Both the position numbers and the translations under genes were made by a program. The notes under the pieces were generated by a model. The model was not told the DNA's origin and made no database searches. It saw only the letters and a list, made by a program, of their open reading frames with translations. A DNA stretch of 64,000 bases from Armigeres subalbatus. Lineage: Eukaryota > Arthropoda > Insecta > Diptera > Culicidae. Shown here one piece after another: positions 1-10,723 of this stretch (positions within the stretch are counted from its first letter, which is position 1; each line of letters opens with the position of its first letter). The stretch spans positions 221,822,307 through 221,886,306 of the forward strand of contig NC_085141.1 of the NCBI RefSeq assembly GCF_024139115.2. Direction: 5' to 3'.

Positions 1-189
1 GGTGCCCCACCTCTCGCTCCGGTAGTGGAACTCTAGCTTACGGGTCGGTGATGCTGGGAAGATGAACCATCCATTCAGTGAAATATGGTCTGCTAGACCA
101 TTTTATTCACTTCTAACATTTTCAACCGTCTTTTTTGGAATTGGTCCCATTGTGCGGCGTGGCGGCGTCACGCCATTGGTGATCGGTGG

Positions 190-480
190 CGGCGTGAACT
201 AGTTTAAAGAGCTATTTCTTCTCAAGTTCCTCAGCGAATTCCTTCGGAAGCTCTGCCACAAGTTCGTTGGGAAGTATGTCAACGAATTCCACGAATTTTT
301 CGCAAGATCCTCCAGAATTTTTTTGGGAAGCTTCTCCAGGAATTTTTTTGGAAGCTTATCCAGGAATTCCTCGGAAAGTTTCTCCGAGAATTCTTCCAAA
401 AATCCGTCCAAATTCATCCAGCAATTCTTCAGGAAGTATTTTCAAAAATTTCTTCGGAAGTTCTTCTAAAAAAAGTTTAG
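190..480. repeat. Degenerate GGAATTCC-type minisatellite, 5' block
   Basis: Diverged tandem copies of the 24-27 bp motif GGAATTCCTCSGRAAGTTYC. The same family forms the long homogeneous arrays at 30.06-31.5 kb and 45.66-49.34 kb. The open frames crossing it on both strands are low-complexity products of the repeat, not genes. Confidence 0.7.
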
Positions 481-575
481 GTTATCGACTTTCGTCTGAC
501 CTTTTACTATGTGGAAAACTATACTGAGGACCAAAAACATGTGTTTTGAGGAGGAGAATATTTATGAAATATGCA

Positions 576-804
576 AAAATATCTACTGCCTACCGGTGGG
601 AATCGAACCCACACTTCCCAGTACGCAAAACGGGTGTTCTACCACAATTCTACAGTAAAACTTAATGCTACCCTCATTAAGTTACCCTAGCGGTAATGTG
701 TTAGATACGGTGCAACTCCATCCGGCAACTAGCAGATCAATCACATTCATCTATTTCTCAAACAGGTATGGGTTCGATTCCCACAGGTAGGCAGTGGATA
801 TTTT
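576..804. mobile_element. Foldback (MITE-like) element with tRNA-like ends
   Basis: The ends form an inverted repeat of about 35 bp with two or three mismatches: AAAATATCTACTGCCTACCG at the left, and the complement of CAGGTAGGCAGTGGATATTT at the right. Each end contains a Pol III B-box (GGTTCGATTCC), on the minus strand at the left and the plus strand at the right. Read on minus, the left ~75 bases resemble a tRNA, perhaps Gly-like: TACTG pairs with CAGTA at the acceptor ends, then a GTGGTAGAA D-arm-like segment and a T-arm. The middle (about 660-765) shows nothing recognisable. It could be two tRNA-derived SINE heads in opposite orientation or a MITE that captured a tRNA. No transposase is present. 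Confidence 0.6.
585..660 (-). pseudogene. tRNA-like sequence (possibly Gly-like)
   Basis: On the minus strand there is a partial acceptor stem (TACTG/CAGTA), a D-arm-like GTGGTAGAAC, and a T-arm with loop GGTTCGATTCC closed by GTGGG/CCCAC. The acceptor stem has mismatches at its inner pairs and the anticodon stem is weak, so this is a tRNA-derived or pseudo-tRNA sequence, not a confident functional tRNA. It lies inside the foldback element. Confidence 0.4.
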
Positions 805-1060
805 ATAGTGCTTCTAATACTTCCCCCGAAAGTTTTTCTAGGGATTCCTCCAAAAGTTCCACCAGAAATTAGTTTGAATGCTCATCCAAAAATTCTTAGG
901 GAAGCTTTTCCGGAAATTCCTCGGAAAGTTCCTCCAAGTTTTCTTCCCGGTATTCCGTTCCCTAAAAATTCTTCAGGAAATTTCTTTGGAAGTTTCTTCA
1001 GGAATTCCTTCGAAAGTTCTTTAGGGAGCTCTTCCGGGAGTAATTCAGGCGATTTCGAGA
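805..1060. repeat. Degenerate GGAATTCC-type minisatellite, 3' block
   Basis: A continuation of the diverged 24-27 bp repeat (TTCCTCGGAAAGTTCCTCCA-like). The tRNA-like foldback lies between this block and the 190-480 block. The frame at 808-1236 is made of the repeat and is not a gene. Confidence 0.65.
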
Positions 1061-1779
1061 CAATGTCATTGAATGCGGGATTTCGAAATTCATTAGGACA
1101 TACTTACTCATTCGATTCCAGTACCCAATTACCAAATTTCAAGTTTCAGGTAATTCCCACAAATATTTCTTTCGGAAGTCCCCCATTTTTTTCATGGTAC
1201 TGCATTCAAATTTCGCCCTGGAAATTCTTCCTTTAATTCTCCTGCAATCTCTTCTTCGGACATATATTCTAAAAGGATTTCCTGGTTTGAACCACTGTAA
1301 ACATTTTTAGATGAGTTCTTGAAATAATTTCGGGTGGATTTCCCGATGGGCTTTTAGAAGATATTTTTAATGGAATTACTAAATTAGTTTCACAAGAAAC
1401 TTCATGAAAAATTCAAGAAGTTGTAGTATTTTCAAAGGGAGTTCATAAGAAACAAAAAAAAAACTGTTTAAACGGAGTAGCAACTACGAAATGCACAGTC
1501 ATCATGCTCATGCTCAATTAAAAAAAACTGTTTAAAAACCGAATTGAAATAATTCAATTTTTAAATGAATGTCTGGAATAATTTCAGGCTGAAGCACAAG
1601 ACATTCAAATAAGGTTTTCTTAACCCGTATCGGCCTGAATGAAAAAAAAAAAACAAATTTCTGCCATTTCGTCATTTTATGTCGTATTGGCCTGGTTTTT
1701 CGGATCGTACGGATCCCAGAATTCAGAATACATGTTGAGACTTGTGATGTGGTCCTCCTATCCCTGGGTGGCCAATGTG
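1061..1779. other. Unassigned dispersed-repeat DNA
   Basis: No gene is visible. Near 1485-1515 is the complement of a GAGCATGAGCATGA...GTTGCTACTCCG motif that recurs on the other strand at 6592-6640, so both belong to one dispersed repeat. Two near-copies of AAAAAAACTGTTTAAA lie at about 1457 and 1524. Confidence 0.4.
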
Positions 1780-2945
1780 CCTTGACTTGTTCCGGCCACA
1801 TGCCTACTTTAAAAGTAGGGATTACATTCACCATTGCTTCAATCCGGGCATGCGCCTAAGACCGGATCAAATCCACCATGGCCTTAGTCCAGGCAAGCGC
1901 CTAACTTTAAAAACTCAAGCAACACACTTGTCGTAGACGAGTTACTAAAACCAATCAAGTCACATATGAGTTATTGCAACCAAATCAATCTGAATTGTGA
2001 TTTTCGGGGAAGAGATCACATCTACCATTGATTTATTCCCGACAAGAGCCTACTTATAAAGAAGGAGTCAGATCTATCATTGCCATAATTCGGGCAGGGT
2101 CTAATTTTAAAGAAAGGATCACATCCACCATTGCATTGCCACAATTCAGGCCACACACCTACTTTTAAAGAAGGGATTACATCCACCATTGCTCCAATCC
2201 GGACAAGCGCCTACTTTTAAAGATCAAATCCTCCATTGCCATAATCCGTACAAGCGCTTATTTTTAAAGAAGGGATCACATCAACCATTGCCTCAATCAA
2301 GGCAAGCACCTTTATTTAAAGAAGGAATCACATCCACCATTGTCATAATTCTGGGAAGCGCCTATTTTTAAAGAAGGGATCACATCTACCATTGCCTCAA
2401 TCCGGGCAAGCGCCTTCTTTCAAAGAAGGAATCACATCATTGTCAAAATCCCGTCAAGCGCCTACTTTTAAAGAAGAGATCACATCCACCATTGCCTCAA
2501 TCTGGGCAAGCGCCTTCTTTTTAAGAAGGAATCACATCCACCATTGTCATAATCCGGGCAAGCGCCTTCTTTTGAAGAAGGGATCGCATTCACCACGTCC
2601 TTAATCCGGGCATGCGCCAACTTTTAAAGAAGGGATCACTTCCACCATTGCCTCAATCCGGGCAAGCGCCTTCTTTTAAAGAAGGAATCACATGCACCAT
2701 TACCATAATCCGGACAAGCGCTTACTTTGAGAGAAGGGATCACTTCCACCATTGCCATAATCCATGCAAGCGCCTACCTTTAAAGAAGGGATCGCATCCA
2801 CCATGACCTTAATCCGGGCAAGCGCCTACTTTTAAAGAAGAGATCATATCCTTCATTGCCATAATCCGGCCACACGCCTACTTTTAAAGAGGGGATTACA
2901 TCCACCACTGCTCTAATCCGGGCATGCGCCTACTTTTGCATTGCA
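1780..2945. repeat. Minisatellite with ~51-bp unit, about 20 copies
   Basis: Tandem units read roughly GGGATCACATCCACCATTGC, then CATAATCCGGGCAAGCGCCT, then ACTTTTAAAGAA. Spacing between successive TTTTAAAGAAGG segments is near 51 bp with one- or two-base changes. Small frames inside it are repeat products. The unit is related to the ~50-bp repeat at 18.27-24.47 kb. Confidence 0.85.
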
Positions 2946-3069
2946 TTGCAAATGCATTCTTTCCACGAGAGGATAATGTCTTTTTAATATTGTTATCGAC
3001 GGGTGTTATATTTACTATTCCGAGGTGTTTCCCGCACCACTTAGTCACCATTTAGCGAACGCAAAGAAA

Positions 3070-3215
3070 AATTATGCCAAATGTCCGTTATGCCAAAAGA
3101 CCCTCACTTTTGACGTTGGTTACAATTATGCCAAATGACCGTTATGCCAAATGGCCTTTATGCCAAATGACCTTATGTAAAATGGCGTTATGCCAAATGA
3201 CTTTATACCAAATGG
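3070..3215 (+). repeat. Short tandem repeat of TTATGCCAAATGACC type
   Basis: About nine imperfect 15-17 bp units such as TTATGCCAAATGACCG and TTATGCCAAATGGCC. The small frames on both strands here come from the repeat. Confidence 0.75.
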
Positions 3216-3329
3216 GCCGCTCCCGTATTTCCGATAGGATGAACTTACCAGTAAAAACGCTCTTAGAAAAAGGTGTATGAAACCCATGAAACTACCGGTT
3301 AATAGTCTTTCAATAGCCATCGGCATGGA

Positions 3330-3415
3330 AAAAAAATCGACGGCGTGAAAAATGTCTATGCGGCGGCGCGCGGACCCATTTTTGACGGCGGCGACGGCGT
3401 GGCGTGGTGGCGCAC
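3330..3415. other. GC-rich GGCGGCG stretch
   Basis: A run rich in GGCGGCG and GGCGTGG in otherwise AT-rich DNA. Similar short GGCGGCGTGA pieces occur at about 165-200, 10,230, 12,828 and 15,410. No gene or clear regulatory element is supported. Confidence 0.3.
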
Positions 3416-3442
3416 AGGTCTATAATTCACCTAGCACCTTGA

Positions 3443-3725
3443 TGCCTTTCTCGTGCAAAAAACACCAAAAAATATGAATGAGTGTGTTTTGGCCATAACT
3501 TCTGATTCCATAGGCCAATGGGGCAGCATTCCCCGTTGACAATGCTAAGTGTGTCAAATAAATAAAAATTTGTACACATACATACATACATACAGACATT
3601 ACCTCAGTTCGTAGACCTGAGTCGATTGGTATACAACACTATGGGACTTCGAGCCTCCTATCAGAATTTCGTTTTTGGAGTGATCATACAGCCTTTCGGT
3701 ACATCTTTGTTTTACGAGAAAGGCA
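3443..3725 (+). mobile_element. TIR element (family T1), plus orientation
   Basis: Perfect 12-bp terminal inverted repeats TGCCTTTCTCGT and ACGAGAAAGGCA. Inside are GGCCATAACTTCTGA, a (CATA)n run and a segment around GACATTACCTCAGTTCG followed by CACTATGGG. Diverged relatives lie at 52,547-53,046 (plus), 29,919-30,050 and 63,704-63,870 (both minus and partial). No transposase is encoded. Confidence 0.65.
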
Positions 3726-3739
3726 AAAATGTTTAAAAA

Positions 3740-6080
3740 ATAATTTTGAAAAGTTGAAAAAAATCTAATTATGACAAAGGTGGATGTGTTTAGCTAAAAG
3801 CTCGAATATCGACTTTATAAAAGCTTTGGACAATAGAGATTAGACAAGAGGACTTCGAGATAAAGAGACATTAAAATATATTAGCTAAGGATAATTGGAT
3901 ATTGGTTAATTAGTCGCCACTAAGTGAATCACGTGACTCTTGGGTACGTCGAATATGCGAGATGATGTAGCGATTCTAGCTTGGGTACATTTTGCATTTG
4001 CCATTGCTATGGAATAACCATTATCATTACCAAACGTTGTCGCACTGCGTTCTTGTAGCCATTGTCACTTTCTGTTGTACATACATGCTTACAAACGGGC
4101 TCCCGTTTAGCCTAGTAAGCGAAGGCGGAGTATCACCAATCCGAATACAACTATCTTGATTTCATGTTTCATCTTGGGATATCTATGCGTGAGTGATGTG
4201 AAAACTAAGTCGAAAAGCAAGCAATGTTTCATTGGGAAAGTAATTTCGTAAAAAAAATAAGAGCACGTTTCAATGCTAGTACGGCAGAAGCATGATTTTG
4301 CGAATCACTTTCGTTTGTGATGAAAAGTACTCCGTCATAAGTTTTGCCTTTTAAGCCAGTGTGAATTCTACGAACCAAATTTCGCAACGAGCTTGGTACT
4401 TCATCATGTAGTGCACCATAAACATGACATGACATATAAAGCGTGCTCATCTATAGGATAGTCCTTGATGCATTACAGATGAGAAAGCTTCCAGCGTGTG
4501 GCAAGTATCCGCACGGAAACTGATATGAATCAGTCAGTGTCTCATATGTGGAGGAGATTGGAAGTATCTACTTATATGAGCTATTATATGACATTACAAT
4601 CTATTATTTCAAAAAACACCCAAGGGAGATGTGAAACACTACCTTTAAACGGATTCATGTCCTGATGACGTTATGTAAGACATCAACGATGAAGGAAGTC
4701 AAGTCTTTGTCTGCTCCATCATAGCTGTATATAATCCTGAAGTGGCTGTGACGGACGTGGGAGAGTCAACCCAAGATGAAACGAAGGGAGCATCGGATTC
4801 AAATAATCAAATGGGCTACCTACATGAAATTTGATGCCTTTAGTTGAGCGACGTAAGTTTGGATTATTACTAACTGATAGATAAAGCAAATTAAACTTAG
4901 CAGGAGCATAAGAGACAGGCAAATATTTGCGAAATAGAAATTGTACTTAGATTGTATTTAGTAGGATTATTTGGAGACATACCTAGATTAGAATTACCGG
5001 AATTAAAGAAGATGCTAAGGAATGTGATCCAGCTTCATCTCAAACGATAAGATTGTATTTCCTAGGAATAGGAACACTACGCTGACACTACCTCCGATTC
5101 TATATCATATGATTAAAGTAAATGCAAATAAGGATTTGAGCATATTATTTAGAAAGTTACTTTTCTTGGAAATAAGTCAAATATAAAATGCATATTTTGA
5201 ACATATGCATTTCATGCCGCTAGCAATGCCGAATTTGATACCAGAGAAAAAATGCAACATACATTATGCGCCATGCGCATTTCTAGAATGTACACATTGT
5301 GAAATGTAATTGCAGTGCATTTTCATCCTCTTAGCAAGCATTCGAGCTTGAGCAACCTGAGAAAAATGAATATTTTTCATCCAATCACCGACAACCGCAT
5401 TGTTCAGCGCCGAACCACCAGAATTTATTCTTTGGCTTGAAGTAACTTTTCCAATGAACCCCTCAACTTAGCTACCGGTTAAATTAGATTACAAATTTGT
5501 GCAGCTCCAATGGGACTAGACATTGCAAGAATGAGGAAAAGGAAATAAAAAAATGGGAAAAACTCCTCGCAAACTGTGGTGCTGATTTAGTTTTCAATTT
5601 CTGTCTATCCAGGAGCAATAGATTCTCATTTTGTGGCAGCTGCTGAAGGACTTTTTTAACTCTACAATTGGGTCAGACAAAGTGGTGTTCATTTTCAACA
5701 TTATTCTGACCACCGTCCGTGCAACATGTTCGAAATCGAAACTAATGTGTACAAATTGTTGATTTATTTCTGTAAATTTTTGGTACAAATAGATTGGAAA
5801 TTCCTCTAATTCATTGAGTTCCAAACATAACACAGCACAGATTCATGATTTCCAGACGGCATAATTTTGCATAAAAATGAACCCAATTAGTTGTTTTGGG
5901 ATCAACCTTAGCGTGCAAAAATAAACCGTGAGTCTGCGTTCCGGTACTGCGGTGTTCCAGTGAATAAAATCCACTCGATTTAACTACACCTAATTACATT
6001 TGAATACAGATGAGTGAAGGCGGAAAGTTGGGCTGCCTTTGCTTCTTGGCGGCGGCGCTCGAGACGTGCTGACTGACGTT
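3740..6080. other. No recognisable gene
   Basis: AT-rich DNA without a recognised element. Short minus-strand frames at 4229-4450 and 5594-5833 have protein-like composition, but I recognise no family, splice structure or repeat. A perfect 8-bp stem (ATGCATAT/ATATGCAT) lies at 5188-5210. Confidence 0.4.
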
Positions 6081-6351
6081 AGGTTTGCAGGCATCACACC
6101 ATGGATGGCGGTGCGGCATACGGCTCTTGGTTTGCACAAAAGATCGTCACGTCAAAGAAAAAGTTCGTCGGGAAACTTCGAAGGACATTCCATTGGATAA
6201 TTCCAGATGTGCTGCCTGCGTTGTTGAGCAGGCGGTTCTTTACAATATTTGTTGCTGGGTACAAAAAAAATACTTTCATATCGCTTCGCTTCATGTATTA
6301 TGCCTATGGCATACTTCATAAGACAGTTTTTTTCTATGCTGTATACATAAG

Positions 6352-6482
6352 CTGCCGTAATCTGGAATAATGACGTATAAGCCATTTTCCAAAAATAGTG
6401 TTAACGAGTAGCCCTTTAACAGAAAATGGAAAAATTGTACATTGTTATTTGGCGCATACGTCACTTTTTCAGATTACGGCAG
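6352..6482. mobile_element. 131-bp MITE with TAAG flanks
   Basis: The inverted repeat begins CTGCCGTAATCTG at the left and ends CAGATTACGGCAG at the right. Pairing continues imperfectly inward through a TGACGTAT segment on each side, about 34 bp in all. The 4 bp TAAG stands directly outside both ends (6348-6351 and 6483-6486) and looks like a target duplication. The small frames at 6085-6385 are not convincing genes. Confidence 0.75.
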
Positions 6483-6489
6483 TAAGAAG

Positions 6490-7190
6490 GTGCAACCATG
6501 CCATACATGAATCTACTAATCTCTACCAGTCATGAGAAATACCGATGTGATCAACACTTTCACGCGATCTTAATTTTAAATAATCAATGAACATGAGCAT
6601 TAGCATGATTGACCGCCCTCGGTTGCTACTCCGTTAGTGTTAGGTCAGCAGTAATTACACAGAAAACCAACAGATGAAATTTGGGACTAACTGACTAACA
6701 TCATCTTCAATGTGTAAGAACTGGTGACCCAAGTATAAGCAATACCAGTGCCAGCCGTATCCGAATGCAGGTCAAGTAAGGAATAGGTAGGAAAATGTTG
6801 ACATGATACTCGCTTTGATAGAAGCCACGAGAAATCACTGGGATGTTGGATATATGGGGTAGGAAGTGTGGCAGAGTTCGTTTTGGTAAACGAAATGCCG
6901 TGTAAAGCGTGTAGTATGATTGATGTTAAACAAAAACACATTCGAACGAACACCAATCATTTTTATTACCAACCGTACTAAAGAGAACAAAATGTTGATG
7001 ACCGTCCGATCGTTCTGTTTACTGAAGAAAACACGACCGCACTCGATTCATCGTTTTACTTTCTGATTAATTTATTCACTCGCACAAAGCAGAACAAAAT
7101 TTCGATGACCTGAAGAACACACGACCGTACTCGATACAAACTTTCACTTTCTGAAAGACAAAATCGTGTAACCCCGTAAGCTCAATTATA
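6490..7190. other. Unassigned DNA with a ~115-bp degenerate duplication
   Basis: From 6592 is the GAGCATTAGCATGATTGACC...GTTGCTACTCCG dispersed motif, inverted relative to 1485-1515. Between about 6990 and 7160 two imperfect copies share an AGAACAAAAT..GATGACC segment, an ACGACCG.ACTCGAT segment and a CACTTTCTGA-like end. No gene is seen. Confidence 0.4.
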
Positions 7191-7194
7191 GTTC

Positions 7195-7542
7195 AATTAA
7201 GGTTACGGATCATCGAGAGGTCGTCGCCAACAGCAGCAGCACTAAACATAAATTTCCGAGGTGTATTTTGAAAAGGAAATCGGTTCTTTTTAGGACCATT
7301 ATTTTACGAGAAGGAAAGGTTGATTGCGTCTGTTGTGGTCCGGGGACATCATTGACTGCACTGAAAACGTATTCCTAAAGATGGTGACTCAGCAGAAAAT
7401 TATCGAGTTACTGTTGAACAGCAGCAGCAGCAGTCAAGTGGAATTTTTAGGTAAGGTTCGCACTAACATTTGAATGCTACGAGTTATTGGAAAGGCGCAT
7501 TGTGGATTGAAAAACGATTTTTTTCAGATCCACCATTTTACA
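7195..7542 (+). repeat. Repeat with histone-type 3' hairpins (family H), two units
   Basis: Two units about 240 bp apart share GGAAAGGCGCATTGT-like text followed by a hairpin. The hairpin at 7282-7297 (GGTTCTTTTTAGGACC) has a 6-bp stem with one G-T pair and a 4-base loop, as in histone mRNA 3' ends. The second (about 7516-7531) is degenerate. Relatives lie at 16.3-17.9 kb and 53.83-54.21 kb. A GCAGCAGCAGCAGCAG run lies near 7422. No histone coding sequence was recognised. Confidence 0.5.
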
Positions 7543-7630
7543 TAAGGGGCCATCCAGAAACCACGTGGTCATATTTTTGAAGATTTTCAACCCCCCCTCC
7601 CCCCATGTGGCTTATCGTGGTCATTTGGCA
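7543..7630. mobile_element. CCACGTGG MITE fragment (family E)
   Basis: GGGGCCATCCAGAAACCACG begins the element and CATGTGGCTTATCGTGGTCA follows a C-rich centre. This is an inverted, partial version of the element at the end of each 2.58-kb unit. The far end is missing. Confidence 0.55.
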
Positions 7631-7769
7631 GATATGTTTCAGTCAATGGTCCTTTCATAAGAGACTCATATAGGAATGAATGTATTATAGACCAATTATT
7701 ATTTTGGAGTTCGGATCATTCGATTTATCCAATTAACCAACTTATGAATGATGTATGATATAATATCCT

Positions 7770-7876
7770 CCCTAGTAGCACAGTTCTGGCAGACTAGGTT
7801 GCAGCAGCTCTTATATGACTTAATTTGGTCGCAAGTAAGTCACAGAAACTCCTCTATAACAAGTGTGTTGCTCGGG
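7770..7876. mobile_element. ~106-bp MITE (family M), copy A
   Basis: It begins CCCTAGTAGCACA and ends TGTGTTGCTCGGG, imperfectly inverted, and shares its length and inner text (AATTTGGTCG, CACAGAAACT) with copies at 23,570 and 55,708. This copy lacks the flanking TA dinucleotides and is the most diverged. Confidence 0.65.
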
Positions 7877-7879
7877 CCA

Positions 7880-8287
7880 GTTGATATGACTTCAATTATT
7901 ATTTGTACAAGCTACTACAGACTTATTAGGTTATACAAAACGTCCTGGAAGTCGTAATGTTTGAACTACTTGATCTTTTAAGTCCGTGAACCCATTGCTT
8001 CTGAGGCCCTACAAAAACAGTTTGCGAACAAACCTCATAGTCATTGTGCAACTTGATGTTGACTCAAGATAATTTTAGGTACCTTGTCTCTTGGATCTCA
8101 TGTTAATGGAAATTAGAATCATATGCTTATTTCATCGGATTGGGTGTATACCGATGATGAGAACATTGCAAATGTCTTAATTGATCTGGTAGATTATTAA
8201 TCACTGGCTTAACGTTCAGGATGGCCCATCTTATCTGACCACCCATCTGTTCAGAATGATTCAAACATTTAAACTTTATTTACATAC
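7880..8287. other. No recognisable gene
   Basis: AT-rich DNA leading into the triplicated block. Neither a repeat nor a gene is recognised. Confidence 0.4.
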
Positions 8288-9704
8288 TCTTAGAATCGAA
8301 ATCTTCCCAAGGTTTCGGATATCTGAGTTTTCATGGTCAGTCAAATTTGAGCTCCCTCATTTTTTCTGTAAAGCCAATATCTAGATAAACAATTTTACTG
8401 AAGAAAATGGTGGCCTAGTTCTCTTTTGTGATTTTTTAGACAATCTAAAACGCTGGGCATATATGACCCATTATTCCTGAAAGGGTTGAGATTTGTTTTG
8501 GAATTCAATTTCAATCGTTATTATAACACTATTTTTTAACCTAGATTGTTTTAGGAATTGGAGTGTTTTTTTCTGGAACACTGCCACTTTTTTTCATATC
8601 GCAGGAATCTCTTTAGCTCTAAGACCCTTTTATGAATTTAAAAAGCATTTTATTTAGAATTTCATGTTGATTTTTTAAATGCAAGCTTCTCTATGTCATA
8701 ACCTTTTTCATGCGCACTACTAGAATTTTGTGCATTAAGAACATTTAGGTGCATTATTAATTTTTCGATCATGGATTATTCAATGTCATAAAAACTAGGC
8801 TTCTTAAGCCTAAATTATACATTTATTCCTTGGATTACTTTTAAATTCCAAGATCTTCTTAATTTTCAAGAATAATTATTCTGGAGTTGCAAGGGAAACC
8901 CTTCGGAATATTGATAAGAAATTCTTCGGAGTATCCCCGGAAAATCTTTAGAATTTCAACGACATTTTTTTCCGAAATTCTGTGGAAGAGTTCCAAAAAA
9001 TGTTCGGTAGAAATTTTGAAGAACTAGAAGAATCCGTAGAAGGATCCGAAATGCATATTTACGATGAAAATTCCAATAAACATCAAAATCCGAAGAATTT
9101 CGAGTAAATTAGAAAAGCTTACTTTTTTACAGAATCTCTAAAGATTTTTTTCAAAATCCTGGGCAACTTTAATGAATCTTCAAAAGAAATTCTTCTAAAT
9201 TTCCAATGGATTTTTTTTTCGTTTTTCAAAAGAAATTCTTAGAAATTTTCAGCAGCTTTTTTTAATTTCCAAGAGAAATTATTCGGAATATGCCAAAATA
9301 TTTCCGATGGAAATTCCTAAGATTTTCCAGTAGAAAATCGAAAAAAGTTCATCTGAAACACCAATAATGTATTTCCTGAGGAAATTCCGATGTTTTTACA
9401 AGTGGAAATAACAAAAAAATGTACTTTTGTAGTACTTGTAAAGGTTGTACTTTTGAAGCAAAATTCCAAAATTGAAAAAGAAAAATCAACGGAAATATCA
9501 AAGTGTTTCATGTGGCATTGGCTCTATATTCCAACTGGAAGTTGATTTGCTTTTCAACTTAGTATATTTTCTTAGCATTTCCTCAGTTATAAATTGAAAG
9601 CTTTTATATGCCAGCCATTTCATGATTATATATCTTGTGTAGCAAGTACGATGGATATACTATACCTAGGGTGTCGAGAATGTTTCCACCCGAAAACATT
9701 CTAG

Positions 9705-9768
9705 ACAGGAACGAAATCGAACTCATCATCTCCGGATTGGCAATCCTCGCAAGGGTAACTGGAGACTG
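9705..9768 (-). pseudogene. tRNA-like SINE head in unit 1
   Basis: On minus, GAGTTCGATT forms a B-box-like T-arm preceded by GGATTGCCAATCCGGAGATG. This copy has lost a base in the B-box region (GAAATCG against GAGAATCG in the other units). It is adjacent to a GAGAATGTTT...AAAACATTC hairpin. It is probably SINE-derived and the tRNA type cannot be stated. Confidence 0.35.
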
Positions 9769-10606
9769 AACATTTTGAAGTGCACTCCTTAAATTGTTCG
9801 AAAAACTTCTTTTGTAAATGAAGAAGACTTTCTGGTGAAGATTCGGAAGAACTTGTCGAAGAAATTCATTAAAATGTTTTTCACCGAGAATTATATGTAT
9901 TTCACACGGGACTGTTTTTAATTTTCAGACAGAATTCACAAGGATTTTTTTTCGGAGTTTCAAGGAAAATTTTTCGGAATTTACACTGGAGATGTTTTGT
10001 TTTTTTTTTCATTATCAATTTGTAGCAAAATTTCCAAGCAAATTTTTTCAGAGAATTGTTCAAAAAACTCTGAATGCCAGCATTATATCAGGATTGTATG
10101 AAGTAATGTTTTTACAGGAAATTTCTTTACTGGATTTTTCCTGAATATCCACAAGAAGTTCTTTTGAAGTTTTTTCTTGGATTGTTGTAAACACATGAAC
10201 ATTTTTCAAAATTGTAGCTGCAGTCCGCTAATGCAAAAGTGTCGGCGGCGTGATGCAAAAAACCATGTGCGGCGGATTTTTTAAAAATATTTTCCCATTT
10301 TTCCTTTCCAATTTTTTTTGTGGAAATTCAGACTGAATCGCAACTTGTTTTTTCGTTTATTTTAGTATGGATATAGGATCTTAGGCTAAGAAGGTCAAAT
10401 AATGCAGATATGCATTAGCGTTGCGACCGAAGGTGCGTTCTAGAATTTTCTCGTTGCACACCTACGTCTTTTTAACGCTGAGTTGAAAAGACGCTACGTG
10501 GGCATCGGCCCTTAGATGCGCTTTGCGTTTAATGATTAAATCATGGAATTTTAATGATTTGTATTTTTTACACCGCTATTGTTATTCACCAAAAGTTTTT
10601 CGTTTA

Positions 10607-10723
10607 AAAAAACCTCGTGGTTCCAGAGCAACACCCCCCCTCCCCTCATGTGGCTTATCGTGGTCATTTTCCAAACCCCGCCTCCCCCCACATATGACCA
10701 CGTGGTTTCTGGACGGCCCCTAA
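10607..10723. mobile_element. CCACGTGG MITE in unit 1 (family E)
   Basis: The right end is TGACCACGTGGTTTCTGGAC followed by GGCCCCT. The left end holds the inverted counterpart with a changed core (CCTCGTGG). The C-rich centre contains CATGTGGCTTATCGTGGTCA. Overlapping small frames are not genes. Confidence 0.6.

Noticed and set aside
4229..5833. Minus-strand frames considered as remnants of a chemoreceptor gene
   Set aside because: Only vague composition supports it. There is no signature motif, splice sites or continuity between the pieces.
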